Below, in pieces: positions 44,019 through 52,114 of a stretch of 64,000 nt of DNA. How positions within the stretch are numbered: the stretch's first letter is position 1; every line of letters starts with the position of its first letter. Origin of the DNA: Cyanobacteria bacterium UBA4641 (lineage in GTDB: Bacteria > Cyanobacteriota > Vampirovibrionia > Gastranaerophilales > Gastranaerophilaceae); contig DHMN01000040.1 in assembly GCA_002405805.1 (NCBI GenBank), positions 1 through 64,000 on the forward strand, read 5' to 3'. The notes beneath the pieces were generated by a model, which saw only the letters and a list, made by a program, of their open reading frames with translations, had not been told where the DNA came from and did not search any database. Position numbers and translations under genes: made by a program.

Positions 44019-44915
44019 TTAACCTCCTTCGATTTCTTTTTGTCGTTTGGCTGTTATATCAACTTCATTGAAACCATTGTCGCCTTCGTATTGATTTAGT
44101 GCGAAAGTACCATCACTGTTCTTTTCAAGTCTGTACTCTTCCTTATTTTTTCGACCTGATACAGAACTATATATTGCGTGGTTGCCGTCCATTCGTTCAA
44201 ATTTATATTCAAATTTCCCAACCTTAATTTTTGTAGGAAAATCTTTTTCAGAACCGCCTTCAACGCTTGATGTATCTCGCTTAATGTCACCGTTTACTCG
44301 GCTTGCACCTCCATCATGAACCGTAAATGCTCCTTTGTAACCGTTTATATCTTTTGCACTTGCCGGAGTTCCGTATTTGTTATCTGTTTTAGGGTCTGGT
44401 TTAGGGTCAGCTTGTTGAGTAGACGGAGTTTCAGGTTTTGGAGTTCCTTGTGGCTCCGTTTTTTGTTTTGTGTTTGCTCCGCCCAATTTAGCTTTTGTAT
44501 CTTCATAACTGTCATTATTTGCTACAAGCTCTCCTGTAGATTTGCTTGTTGCGCTGAATCTACCGTCAGAGTCTTGTACAATTTCAAATTTTGCACCAAA
44601 CAGTGCCTTCAAGTTCGCAAGTTGATTGTTGTTAGAAGGTTGTTGTGTTATTTGAGTTTGTTGAGATTGGTTAATTGTGCTGATTTGGGTTGATTTTTTA
44701 GTACCTAAAAATGGAGCACAACCCATCATGAATCCACCCAAAAAGTCTAAGAAAGAGCTTCCTGTAGTGATTCTTCTATCGATATTTATTTCAGTAATAG
44801 TGCGTTCTCCTCCAAGTATTGGAGGCATTTCGCCTGATTTTGACGGTCTGACATGTTGAGGCATAAATGTGTTATGCGCTATTCTTGATTGTTGAAATTT
44901 TCCGAAATCAATCAT
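44019..44915 (-). CDS. Unknown protein with disordered linker
   Basis: A 298-residue protein, no signal peptide. A weakly hydrophobic stretch at about 53-68 (SSFLDFLGGFMMGCAPFLG) precedes a Gln/Asn region, a possible small domain (LFGAKFEIVQDSDGRFSATS), a Pro/Thr/Lys-rich linker and a C-terminal beta-rich domain (KIKVGKFEYKFERMDGNHAI). No family recognised. It has an AGGA ribosome binding site. Confidence 0.55.
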   Translation of the reverse strand: MIDFGKFQQSRIAHNTFMPQHVRPSKSGEMPPILGGERTITEINIDRRITTGSSFLDFLGGFMMGCAPFLGTKKSTQISTINQSQQTQITQQPSNNNQLANLKALFGAKFEIVQDSDGRFSATSKSTGELVANNDSYEDTKAKLGGANTKQKTEPQGTPKPETPSTQQADPKPDPKTDNKYGTPASAKDINGYKGAFTVHDGGASRVNGDIKRDTSSVEGGSEKDFPTKIKVGKFEYKFERMDGNHAIYSSVSGRKNKEEYRLEKNSDGTFALNQYEGDNGFNEVDITAKRQKEIEGG

Positions 44916-45020
44916 GTCAATTGTCCTATAATTTGTATTCTTGTATATATAAAGTATATATTATCTATATAATTGACAATTTAGAAATTTTTCTTAATAT
45001 ATTTTAACAAAATGAAGGAA

Positions 45021-45044
45021 GAGCGACTGAATTTTTCAGTCGCC
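45021..45044. terminator. Hairpin terminator of the gene at 45054
   Basis: GCGACTGAA / TTCAGTCGC stem with a short T-rich loop, 10 bases past the minus-strand stop. A moderate T-rich tail follows on the minus strand. Confidence 0.55.
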
Positions 45045-45053
45045 CAAAAGCTA

Positions 45054-45767
45054 TTATGAACTTTGTGAAGTCTTTGATTTAGCCTTGCTTGCAGCTACAT
45101 CAACCAGAGTTTTGTAGCCGTTAATTCCTTTTGTTCCTAAATTTGCAATTGTGTCTAATGTTTTTAAGAACATTTGTTGTTGCTGAACTTTAGCTTTATA
45201 CACTCTGTCGTTGTAGTTGTTTCCTGATTCAGAGTTTTTCAGGGCGAATTGCATATAGTTTAGAATGTTGTTATTAAAACCGTTATAAAGGTTGTTAAGG
45301 GTATTTACGTAATTCATTCTGTTTGCAATTTCAGTATTGTACAAGTCACTCTGTTTAGATAAAATATTGTCGCTCAAATCTGCAACGGCTTGCGCTTTGT
45401 TATTCGTAATACTGCTCAAATTATTCATAAATATTGAGTTGTCCAAGTTTCCGAATCTTGATGCGATATCATTTTTTAGAGCTGTTTCCATTGGTGTATA
45501 GATATCGTCAATTGCTTTGATTCCTTGTTTTTTGTAGGTTTCGAGTTCGCTATTCCATTGTTTTTGTTTTTCGTCAGATATAGAAAACAAATTGCCCAAA
45601 GATTGAGCCAAATTGCTTTGAACTCCGTCGTAAATTGATTTCTCCAAGTCTGACATATTGTAAGAACTGTTTACAGAATTGTTTTGTTTGGATGTTGATG
45701 CAACATTATTTCCGTTGATACTGATATTTCCAGTTGCGTAAGCAGGGTATTTTGAAGATTTTCCCAT
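45054..45767 (-). CDS. Unknown Asn/Ser-rich helical protein
   Basis: A 237-residue protein rich in Asn, Ser and Gln; ribosome binding site aaagga. Predicted mostly helical (residues 40-215), no signal peptide, Lys-rich tail. The composition recalls phage structural or surface-filament proteins, but no phage gene is near. Function unknown. Confidence 0.55.
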   Translation of the reverse strand: MGKSSKYPAYATGNISINGNNVASTSKQNNSVNSSYNMSDLEKSIYDGVQSNLAQSLGNLFSISDEKQKQWNSELETYKKQGIKAIDDIYTPMETALKNDIASRFGNLDNSIFMNNLSSITNNKAQAVADLSDNILSKQSDLYNTEIANRMNYVNTLNNLYNGFNNNILNYMQFALKNSESGNNYNDRVYKAKVQQQQMFLKTLDTIANLGTKGINGYKTLVDVAASKAKSKTSQSS

Positions 45768-45904
45768 AATAAAAAGTTTCCTTTCTCAAGGAAAATATCT
45801 TTGTTCTGGCTGGGGTTGGAATACTTGATATTATACCATATTTTTGAGGTTTTGTAAATGTAAGTTATTTTGGCAAGTGCGCTGTGATGAACAAAAAGGA
45901 CAGT

Positions 45905-45980
45905 ATCACCCTGAATTGACTAGAATATAAGTTGAGCTAGAGCGAAACGTAATATTCTGTTCCTACTCGGTATTTCAGGG
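45905..45980 (+). repeat. Long element, family D (copy D2)
   Basis: ATCACCCTGAA at one end, TTTCAGGGGC at the other, with the D inner segment (TAGAATATAAGTTGAGCTAG then AGCGAAACGTAATATTCTGT). It is nearly the exact reverse complement of D1. Confidence 0.7.
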
Positions 45981-46037
45981 GCTTTTCCATAATTAAGGTT
46001 ATGCAAATGTGATACTTGATAAATTATGATTATTGAA

Positions 46038-46064
46038 AAGATTCTGAATCGAGTTCAGAATGAC
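46038..46064 (+). repeat. Short palindromic repeat, family A (copy A6)
   Basis: Arms ATTCTGAA / TTCAGAAT around TCGAG; perfect stem. Confidence 0.8.
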
Positions 46065-46085
46065 ATAGACCTATGTGTAATATTA

Positions 46086-46112
46086 GAGACCCTGAAACAA
46101 GTTCAGGGTGAC
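46086..46112 (+). repeat. Short palindromic repeat, family A (copy A7)
   Basis: Arms ACCCTGAA / TTCAGGGT around ACAAG; perfect stem. Confidence 0.85.
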
Positions 46113-46157
46113 AATGACCTATGTGTTTGTACGACATTTGAAAAATCTTTACTCTCG

Positions 46158-46163
46158 TATAAT
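46158..46163 (+). promoter_or_regulatory. Putative -10 of uvrA
   Basis: TATAAT ends 9 bases before the uvrA ATG at 46173. No ribosome binding site and no strong -35 is seen; the message may be leaderless or nearly so. No LexA-type box is recognised. Confidence 0.35.
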
Positions 46164-46172
46164 AATGTTTGT

Positions 46173-49007
46173 ATGGCTGATAAGATTAAAATAGTGGGAG
46201 CAAAAGAGCATAATTTAAAAAATGTCTCTTTAGAAATACCGAAAAATGAATTGATAGTTTTTACAGGAGTATCAGGCTCAGGTAAGAGTTCTTTGGCTTT
46301 TGATACGATTTTTGCAGAAGGACAAAGACGATATATAGAAAGTTTGTCGACTTATGCAAGACAGTTTTTAGGTCAGATGGATAAACCTAATGTTGAATAT
46401 ATAGACGGTTTGTCACCTGCGATTTCTATTGACCAAAAGTCAAAGAGTAATAATCCGCGCTCTACTGTCGGAACTATTACGGAAATCTACGATTATTTAA
46501 GGTTGCTGTATGCAAGAGTCGGAACTCCTTATTGTCCTGTTTGCGGAAAAAAGATTAAACCTCAAACACTTGACGAAATTGTTAATAAAATCCTTGCAAT
46601 AGGTGAGGGTACAAAAATCCAAATTCTTGCCCCTGTTGTCAGAGGTAAAAAAGGGGAATATTCATCGCTGTTTGAGGAATTAAGGCAAGAAGGGTTTGTG
46701 AGAGTTAAAGTTGATGGTGAAGTTTACAATCTTGATGAAGATGAAATTGAATTGGCTAAGACTAAAAAGCACGATATCAGCGTAGTTGTGGATAGAATTG
46801 TCGTAAAAGAATCTGCAACTTCAAGAATTGCTGATAGTGTGCAAATCGCTCTTAAAAAGGCGGAGGGGATTGTTGTTGTGGATGTCGTCGGCGCACAAGA
46901 GGTTGTTTTTAGTGAAAAGCTGGCATGTCCTGATTGTAATATCAGTTTTGAAGAACTTACACCGAGAATTTTTTCATTCAATGCGCCTTATGGTGCGTGC
47001 GAAAGATGTTCAGGTATTGGAGCTGATTTTGTGGTTGACCCTGATTTAGTCGTACCGGACAAATCTCTATCACTTAATCAAGGTGCAATTTATGCGTGGG
47101 CTACACGTAGTGCAACGACTTATTACCACGACCTTTTGTATTCTGTATGTTCAGAGTGTGGTATTGATATGGATACTCCGTTTGAAGCTTTGACAAAAGA
47201 ACAGCAAGATATAATTTTATATGGTACTAAAGTTCCGATAAGAATTAAGGTTCAACAGTTTGGAACGCACAGATATCAAACAAATATTCAGCCGTTTGTG
47301 GGTGTAATTCCGTTTTTAGAAAAACGCTATAATGATGCTGGCGGAGATTATTGGCGAGAAGAAATCGAAAAATTTATGGTTGCAAAACCTTGTCCTGCTT
47401 GTGGTGGAGCAAGATTGAAACCATTCCCTTTGGCTGTAAAAATTCGTAATAAAAATATCTATGAATTTACAAAAATGTCTATAGATGATGAATTGCAGTT
47501 TATAACAGATTTATATCTTGATTTGACAGAATACCAAATGAAAATCGCAAAACAGATTTTAGATGAAATCCGTGCTCGTTTGAAATTTTTGAGCGATGTC
47601 GGTTTGCATTATCTTGATTTGGCGCGTATGGCAGGAACTTTGTCAGGCGGAGAGTCTCAGCGTATCAGACTTGCATCTCAAATCGGTAGTGGTCTGAGTG
47701 GAGTTTTGTATGTTTTGGATGAGCCGTCAATTGGTTTGCACCAACGAGACAATGATATGCTCATCAAAACTTTGTTTAAGTTGAGAAATTTAGGCAATAC
47801 GTTGATTGTTGTTGAACACGATGAAGATACAATCAGAAGTGCAGATTATATCGTTGATATCGGCCCTCGTGCAGGTATTGCAGGCGGAAAAATTATTGCT
47901 CAAGGGGCGGTTGATGATATTATCGCGGCAAAAGATTCTATTACAGGCAAATATTTGAGCGGAGAAAAATATATTCCGATTCCGACAACCTTGCGTGAAG
48001 GCAACGGTTATTTCTTGGAGATAAAAAATGCTCACCTTAACAATTTGAAAAATATTGATGTCGAAATTCCACTTGGCAAAATCGTTATATTGACAGGTGT
48101 TTCCGGTTCAGGAAAATCAACCCTGATGCAAGACATTTTGTTTGAATATGCAGCACACAAATTGCGCAAAAATAAACCAAAACCGCAAGGTGTTGATGAA
48201 ATCTTCGGTTTTGAAAATATCGACAAAGTTATTGATATTGACCAATCGCCAATCGGCAGGACTCCTCGTTCAAACCCTGCAACCTATACGGATGTGTTTA
48301 CACCGATTCGTGAACTTTTTGCTAAAACTAATGAGTCAAAAGTTCGCGGATATAAACCTGGTAGATTTAGCTTTAACGTAAAAGGCGGTCGCTGTGAGGC
48401 TTGCAAAGGTGACGGTTTAGTTAAAATTGAAATGAACTTTTTGTCTGATGTTTATGTCAAATGTGATATTTGCAAAGGTAAACGTTACAACAGGGAAACT
48501 CTTGAAGTTAAATACAAAGGCAAAACTATCGCGGATGTTCTTGATATGAGTGTAAAAGAGGCCCTTGAATTTTTTGACAGTATTCCGTCTATCAAAAATA
48601 AATTACAAACGCTAAATGATGTAGGTTTAGACTATATGAAACTCGGACAGAGTGCGACAACTTTATCCGGTGGGGAGGCTCAGCGTATCAAGCTTGCATC
48701 AGAACTCAACAAACGCTCAACCGGCAAGACTTTGTATTTGTTGGATGAACCTTCTGTCGGTTTGCATTGGGCGGATTTGGACAAACTAGCAAAGATTCTT
48801 CACGCATTGGCAGACCAAGGCAACACTATTCTTATGATTGAACACAACCTTGATTTAATCAAAATTGCCGACCATATCATTGATTTGGGACCGGAAGGCG
48901 GTGTTGATGGTGGTAGAATTGTTGCGCAAGGTACACCGCAAGAAGTTGCGAAATGTAAAGATTCTTATACAGGAAAATATCTTGCAAAATATTTTGAAAA
49001 GGCTTGA
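46173..49007 (+). CDS. uvrA: Excinuclease ABC subunit A (UvrA)
   Basis: A 944-residue damage-recognition ATPase of nucleotide excision repair. The start at 46173 (MADKIKIVGAKEHNLKNV) is the family start; 49 upstream in-frame codons translate repeats and are not part of the protein. Two ABC modules: Walker A GVSGSGKSSLAFDT and GVSGSGKSTLMQD, signatures LSGGESQRI and LSGGEAQRI, Walker B YVLDEPSIGLH and YLLDEPSVGLH. Zinc fingers CPVCGKK, CPDC...CERC and CEAC...CDIC are present. uvrB and uvrC are elsewhere. Confidence 0.97.
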   Translation: MADKIKIVGAKEHNLKNVSLEIPKNELIVFTGVSGSGKSSLAFDTIFAEGQRRYIESLSTYARQFLGQMDKPNVEYIDGLSPAISIDQKSKSNNPRSTVGTITEIYDYLRLLYARVGTPYCPVCGKKIKPQTLDEIVNKILAIGEGTKIQILAPVVRGKKGEYSSLFEELRQEGFVRVKVDGEVYNLDEDEIELAKTKKHDISVVVDRIVVKESATSRIADSVQIALKKAEGIVVVDVVGAQEVVFSEKLACPDCNISFEELTPRIFSFNAPYGACERCSGIGADFVVDPDLVVPDKSLSLNQGAIYAWATRSATTYYHDLLYSVCSECGIDMDTPFEALTKEQQDIILYGTKVPIRIKVQQFGTHRYQTNIQPFVGVIPFLEKRYNDAGGDYWREEIEKFMVAKPCPACGGARLKPFPLAVKIRNKNIYEFTKMSIDDELQFITDLYLDLTEYQMKIAKQILDEIRARLKFLSDVGLHYLDLARMAGTLSGGESQRIRLASQIGSGLSGVLYVLDEPSIGLHQRDNDMLIKTLFKLRNLGNTLIVVEHDEDTIRSADYIVDIGPRAGIAGGKIIAQGAVDDIIAAKDSITGKYLSGEKYIPIPTTLREGNGYFLEIKNAHLNNLKNIDVEIPLGKIVILTGVSGSGKSTLMQDILFEYAAHKLRKNKPKPQGVDEIFGFENIDKVIDIDQSPIGRTPRSNPATYTDVFTPIRELFAKTNESKVRGYKPGRFSFNVKGGRCEACKGDGLVKIEMNFLSDVYVKCDICKGKRYNRETLEVKYKGKTIADVLDMSVKEALEFFDSIPSIKNKLQTLNDVGLDYMKLGQSATTLSGGEAQRIKLASELNKRSTGKTLYLLDEPSVGLHWADLDKLAKILHALADQGNTILMIEHNLDLIKIADHIIDLGPEGGVDGGRIVAQGTPQEVAKCKDSYTGKYLAKYFEKA

Positions 49008-49072
49008 TATTATTGAGTATTTGAAATTTATTTTAAAATTTGCTATGATGTTTTTTAAAAGGGCTGGTATAA

Positions 49073-49678
49073 ATGAGGCAAAAATTTTTATATTTTGTTT
49101 TTTTATTACTATTATCAGGTATGCTTAGTACGGCATACGCGCAGACCGTCGAGGTTCGTGCTCTTGATAGTTTTTCAACGGCAAAACCGCCAAAGTCTGT
49201 ATCTGTACAACTTCTTGAACCTCTTGTTCTGACGGATTCACTAACTCTTAGTATAGGTGATACAATGACAGGAGATTTGTTTGATGTTGTCAGCCCAAAA
49301 AGATTAAAACGTGATGCAGGTTTTTCGTTCTGCTTAAAGTCTTATAAAGATTCGGAAGGAAAATTGCATACGGTAAATTCGCACATTGTAGCTTCATATT
49401 CAAAACCTATAGATAAAGGTAACCTTGCAAAAAATGCCGCACTTGGTGTTGGCAGTTTCTTTGTAAAAGGTTTGTCAGTTGGTGTTGCGGCTGTGTCAGG
49501 CGCTGTTAAAAATGAAGAAGGCAATCGTGTAAAATCTTCAGCGGTGTCGGCTTATGAATCTTCTCCGTTATCGTTGGTAGAAAAAGGTGAAGACTTAAAT
49601 ATTGAAGAAAATATGCACTTTTTCTTAAAATTTAAAGAAAAAAGTGATAAAATAAAAAATGTAGAATCTCAAAAATAA
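49073..49678 (+). CDS. Secreted protein, paralogue of the next gene
   Basis: A 201-residue protein with a signal peptide (cleavage after AYA, about residue 23). Mature start QTVEVRALDSFSTAKPP, a strand-rich region, then a Gly/Ala-rich hydrophobic stretch (AALGVGSFFVKGLSVGVAAV) that may insert in a membrane, and a charged tail. The first 60 mature residues match the product at 49713 (TV-V-AL-x-x-F-x-T-x-x-PP then VQ). Function unknown; tandem duplication is likely. Confidence 0.65.
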   Translation: MRQKFLYFVFLLLLSGMLSTAYAQTVEVRALDSFSTAKPPKSVSVQLLEPLVLTDSLTLSIGDTMTGDLFDVVSPKRLKRDAGFSFCLKSYKDSEGKLHTVNSHIVASYSKPIDKGNLAKNAALGVGSFFVKGLSVGVAAVSGAVKNEEGNRVKSSAVSAYESSPLSLVEKGEDLNIEENMHFFLKFKEKSDKIKNVESQK

Positions 49679-49712
49679 AAATAAAATTATATAGAAAAGG
49701 AGTAAAGTCAAA

Positions 49713-50120
49713 ATGAAAAAGTTATTTATGTTGTTTGCAGCATTTGTTCTTTCTTTAGGAATGGCACAAGCAAAAACTGTTCAAGTTACAGCGTTAGAAG
49801 ATTTTCAAACTACTAATCCGCCACAAGTTTTGCATGTACAAATGAATGCTAATACAAGATTGGATTACGATTTAATGTTGTTCCAAGGTTTCCAAGTTAC
49901 CGGTAAAGTTGTTCCACAACCAAACGGAGGTTTTGTATTCGTTCCAGTTAGTTATGTAAACTACCAAGAAGAAAGCCTTCCAGTAACAAAAGAATTTCCT
50001 GCAGTATTCAAAGGTAAGGCAGGTTTGATTCGTCAAAACCAACCATTCTCATTGGTTTTTCCTAACAACGGACCTGATACATTTCAATACTATGTTCCAA
50101 GTGTAAGTGACATGGACTAG
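49713..50120 (+). CDS. Secreted protein, paralogue of the previous gene
   Basis: A 135-residue protein with a signal peptide (cleavage after AQA, about residue 20) and a mature start KTVQVTALEDFQTTNPP as in its neighbour. It lacks the neighbour's Gly/Ala hydrophobic segment. Beta-rich, no cysteines. Ribosome binding site aaaggag. It ends before a terminator hairpin. Function unknown. Confidence 0.65.
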   Translation: MKKLFMLFAAFVLSLGMAQAKTVQVTALEDFQTTNPPQVLHVQMNANTRLDYDLMLFQGFQVTGKVVPQPNGGFVFVPVSYVNYQEESLPVTKEFPAVFKGKAGLIRQNQPFSLVFPNNGPDTFQYYVPSVSDMD

Positions 50121-50178
50121 TTCGTTTTGGTAACGTGTTAAAATTTTAAATTTGGCATTTTGCTGAAAAATATTAGAT

Positions 50179-50211
50179 GGCGAGACCTTGAAGGTGTCTC
50201 GCCGTTTGTTT
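50179..50211 (+). terminator. Rho-independent terminator
   Basis: GGCGAGAC-CTTGAAGGT-GTCTCGCC stem-loop followed by GTTTGTTT, 59 bases past the stop at 50120. Confidence 0.75.
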
Positions 50212-50244
50212 ACCACTACTTACAAAATTAAATTTGCTAAGTTA

Positions 50245-50313
50245 GAGATTCTGAATAGCAAGAAGTTTAGGTGTTTGTATACTCACACAAAATTTCTAAG
50301 CTTTCAGAATGAC
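50245..50313 (-). repeat. Long palindromic element, family C (copy C2)
   Basis: GAGATTCTGAA...TTCAGAATGAC with the inner arms AGCAAGAAGTTTAGGTGT and ACACAAAATTTCTAAGCT; reverse of C1. Confidence 0.7.
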
Positions 50314-50324
50314 ATTTTACTTTT

Positions 50325-50402
50325 GTCATGCTGAACAGACTAGAATATGAGTTGAGATGAAATCAAAACGTAATATTCTTTTCCTACTCGGGGTTTCGGA
50401 AT
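50325..50402 (+). repeat. Long element, family D (copy D3)
   Basis: GTCATGCTGAA at one end and TTTCGGAATC at the other, inner segment as in D2 with several changes; the outer arms are mismatched here. Confidence 0.65.
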
Positions 50403-50414
50403 CCTTTCAATTTT

Positions 50415-50440
50415 AAGGTGGGCTAGTGAGCCCACCCTAC
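50415..50440 (-). repeat. Palindromic repeat, family B variant (copy B4)
   Basis: Reverse of GTAGG-GTGGGCT-CACT-AGCCCAC. The stem differs from B1 at a C-G pair changed on both sides. Confidence 0.6.
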
Positions 50441-50465
50441 TTTTTAATTTAACACATCAGTCTAT

Positions 50466-50492
50466 GTCATTCTGAACTCGATTCAGAATCTT
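50466..50492 (-). repeat. Short palindromic repeat, family A (copy A8)
   Basis: Reverse orientation; arms ATTCTGAA / TTCAGAAT around CTCGA or its complement. Confidence 0.8.
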
Positions 50493-50602
50493 TTCTATTT
50501 AATACCTTAGCAAAATGTTAGCTTTGATAATTTACTATACCTTTCCACAAATTCCTCCTTTATGCTATAATCAGCACAGAAAAAGATTAGGGAGAGAAAT
50601 TT

Positions 50603-51223
50603 ATGTTAGATAGTATATTAGCAGGGGTGGTTGCATGGATTGAAGGTGTTATTTCTGCAATGGGACCTGCCGGAATCGCATTGTTAATGGCGATTGAATC
50701 ATGTAATATTCCTTTGCCATCTGAGGCTGTTTTGCCGTTTGCAGGATTTTTGGTTAGTAAAGGCGTGTTGAACTTCCACATGGCAGCTATTGCAGGTGCT
50801 GTTGGGTGTGTGTTAGGGTCTGTACCATCTTATTATTTGGGTTACTTTGGTGGAAGAAAGTTTTTTGAAAAATATGGAAAATATTTGCTTGTCTCTAAAA
50901 AAGATTTGGATGAGGCTGACAAATGGGTTGATAAATATGGTGATTGGGCATTTTTCTTATGCAGAATGTTGCCTGTAATCAGGACATTTATTTCACTTCC
51001 TGCCGGAATTTTGAAAGCAAGGAAAAGAACATTTTTCACTTTGACATTTTTAGGTTCTTTGATTTGGAGTTACGTATTGGTTTATGTTGGCTTAAAGTTA
51101 GGAGAACATTTAGACAAGTTGAAATCAATTTGGCATAAATTTGATGCTGTAATCATTGTTGCTTGCGTAATTCTTGGTGGAATTTATATTTGGAAACATG
51201 TGAAACATTTGAAAGAAGAGTAG
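50603..51223 (+). CDS. DedA-family membrane protein
   Basis: A 206-residue protein with five to six membrane segments and the DedA/SNARE-associated signature: ESCNIPLPSEAVLPFAGFL, GSVPSYYLGYFGGRKFFEKYGKYL and FFLCRMLPVIRTFISLPAGI. DedA proteins are linked to flipping of undecaprenyl phosphate and phospholipids. Ribosome binding site gggagag. Confidence 0.92.
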   Translation: MLDSILAGVVAWIEGVISAMGPAGIALLMAIESCNIPLPSEAVLPFAGFLVSKGVLNFHMAAIAGAVGCVLGSVPSYYLGYFGGRKFFEKYGKYLLVSKKDLDEADKWVDKYGDWAFFLCRMLPVIRTFISLPAGILKARKRTFFTLTFLGSLIWSYVLVYVGLKLGEHLDKLKSIWHKFDAVIIVACVILGGIYIWKHVKHLKEE

Positions 51224-51263
51224 TAATAGGGTGTCTGAAATTGTCGACTTATTTGTTTGATTA

Positions 51264-51290
51264 GAGATTCCGAAACTAGTTCGGAATGAC
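51264..51290 (+). repeat. Short palindromic repeat, family A (copy A9)
   Basis: Arms ATTCCGAA / TTCGGAAT around ACTAG. Confidence 0.85.
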
Positions 51291-51303
51291 AGTTAAGTAT
51301 TAG

Positions 51304-51330
51304 GTCACCCTGAACTTGTTTCAGGGTCTC
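51304..51330 (-). repeat. Short palindromic repeat, family A (copy A10)
   Basis: Reverse orientation; arms ACCCTGAA / TTCAGGGT. Confidence 0.85.
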
Positions 51331-51370
51331 AAATATTACAAATTTTACATAGGATTAATATGTTTTATTA

Positions 51371-51397
51371 GAGATGCTGAAACAAGTTCAGCATGAC
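51371..51397 (+). repeat. Short palindromic repeat, family A (copy A11)
   Basis: Arms ATGCTGAA / TTCAGCAT around ACAAG. Confidence 0.85.
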
Positions 51398-51435
51398 TAT
51401 TTGAACGTATTCGTTTTATGCAAAATCTTATAATC

Positions 51436-52062
51436 TTACAACTTTTCTTCGTGGCAGTCGGTGCCACCTGTTTTGATTAATCCGTATTTGTCTGCGATTG
51501 ATTCAATTTGTGATGGGTTAGAAAACTTAATATACTTTCTCCATCTCGGATACGGATAATATACTTCAATCCCATCAAGTCCGATATTTACCATATCACG
51601 GACAAAATCATCCATTGAAAGTGCCCAACAACAACAAGGATGAGCTAAAACCGCTATTCCTCCTGCGTCATGGATTGCATCAATAAGTTCTTCAATATTG
51701 CGTTTTGAAAAAAATCTGACAATATCAGCCTCTGTCCCGCGTTTATCTTTTGCGTAAAATTTTCCGAGTTTTTCATTATGGACATCAATTCCATAGGCTA
51801 GCAGGTGCAAAAATATGTATTTGTACCAAACATCAAACTCAACACCTGTAATAGCGCCAGTATCAGGGTTGTCTATGTGACCTTGAACCGTATTGTGGTC
51901 AGTTATCGCAAAATCCTTATAATTACCTTCTTTTGCTTGTTTTACGATATCTTGAAATTTTGCTTTGCCATCAGAATATGTTGTGTGGATATGCAGATTT
52001 GCTTTTCCGCTCTCAAAATCTTCTTTTGTTAATTGTTTAATTAAGTCTTTGTAATTATCCAT
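51436..52062 (-). CDS. PHP-domain phosphoesterase
   Basis: The ATG at 52062 is chosen; the frame is open upstream into the divergent gene. 208 residues. NLHIHTTYSDGKAKF gives the first His-x-His metal site; ITDHNTVQGH, GIAVLAHPCCCW and GGTDCHEEKL give the others, in PHP order. Relatives act on nucleoside 3',5'-bisphosphate or RNA 5' ends (RnmV/YciV type) or histidinol phosphate; the substrate here is not clear. No signal peptide. Confidence 0.85.
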   Translation of the reverse strand: MDNYKDLIKQLTKEDFESGKANLHIHTTYSDGKAKFQDIVKQAKEGNYKDFAITDHNTVQGHIDNPDTGAITGVEFDVWYKYIFLHLLAYGIDVHNEKLGKFYAKDKRGTEADIVRFFSKRNIEELIDAIHDAGGIAVLAHPCCCWALSMDDFVRDMVNIGLDGIEVYYPYPRWRKYIKFSNPSQIESIADKYGLIKTGGTDCHEEKL

Positions 52063-52114
52063 TGTTTTTCTAAACCTATTTGTAATAAAATTATAATACA
52101 ACAAAGGAGGGTTT

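Larger units (their letters stand above)
45768..46172. other. 405-base gap upstream of uvrA with repeats
   Basis: Holds one family D element (45905-45980) and two family A palindromes (46038-46112), then the uvrA promoter region. An open frame in phase with uvrA runs back to 46026 but only translates the repeats. Confidence 0.7.
50121..50602. other. 482-base gap with terminator and repeats
   Basis: Contains a terminator (50179), elements of families C (50245) and D (50325), a family B copy (50415) and a family A copy (50466). No credible gene. Confidence 0.7.
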
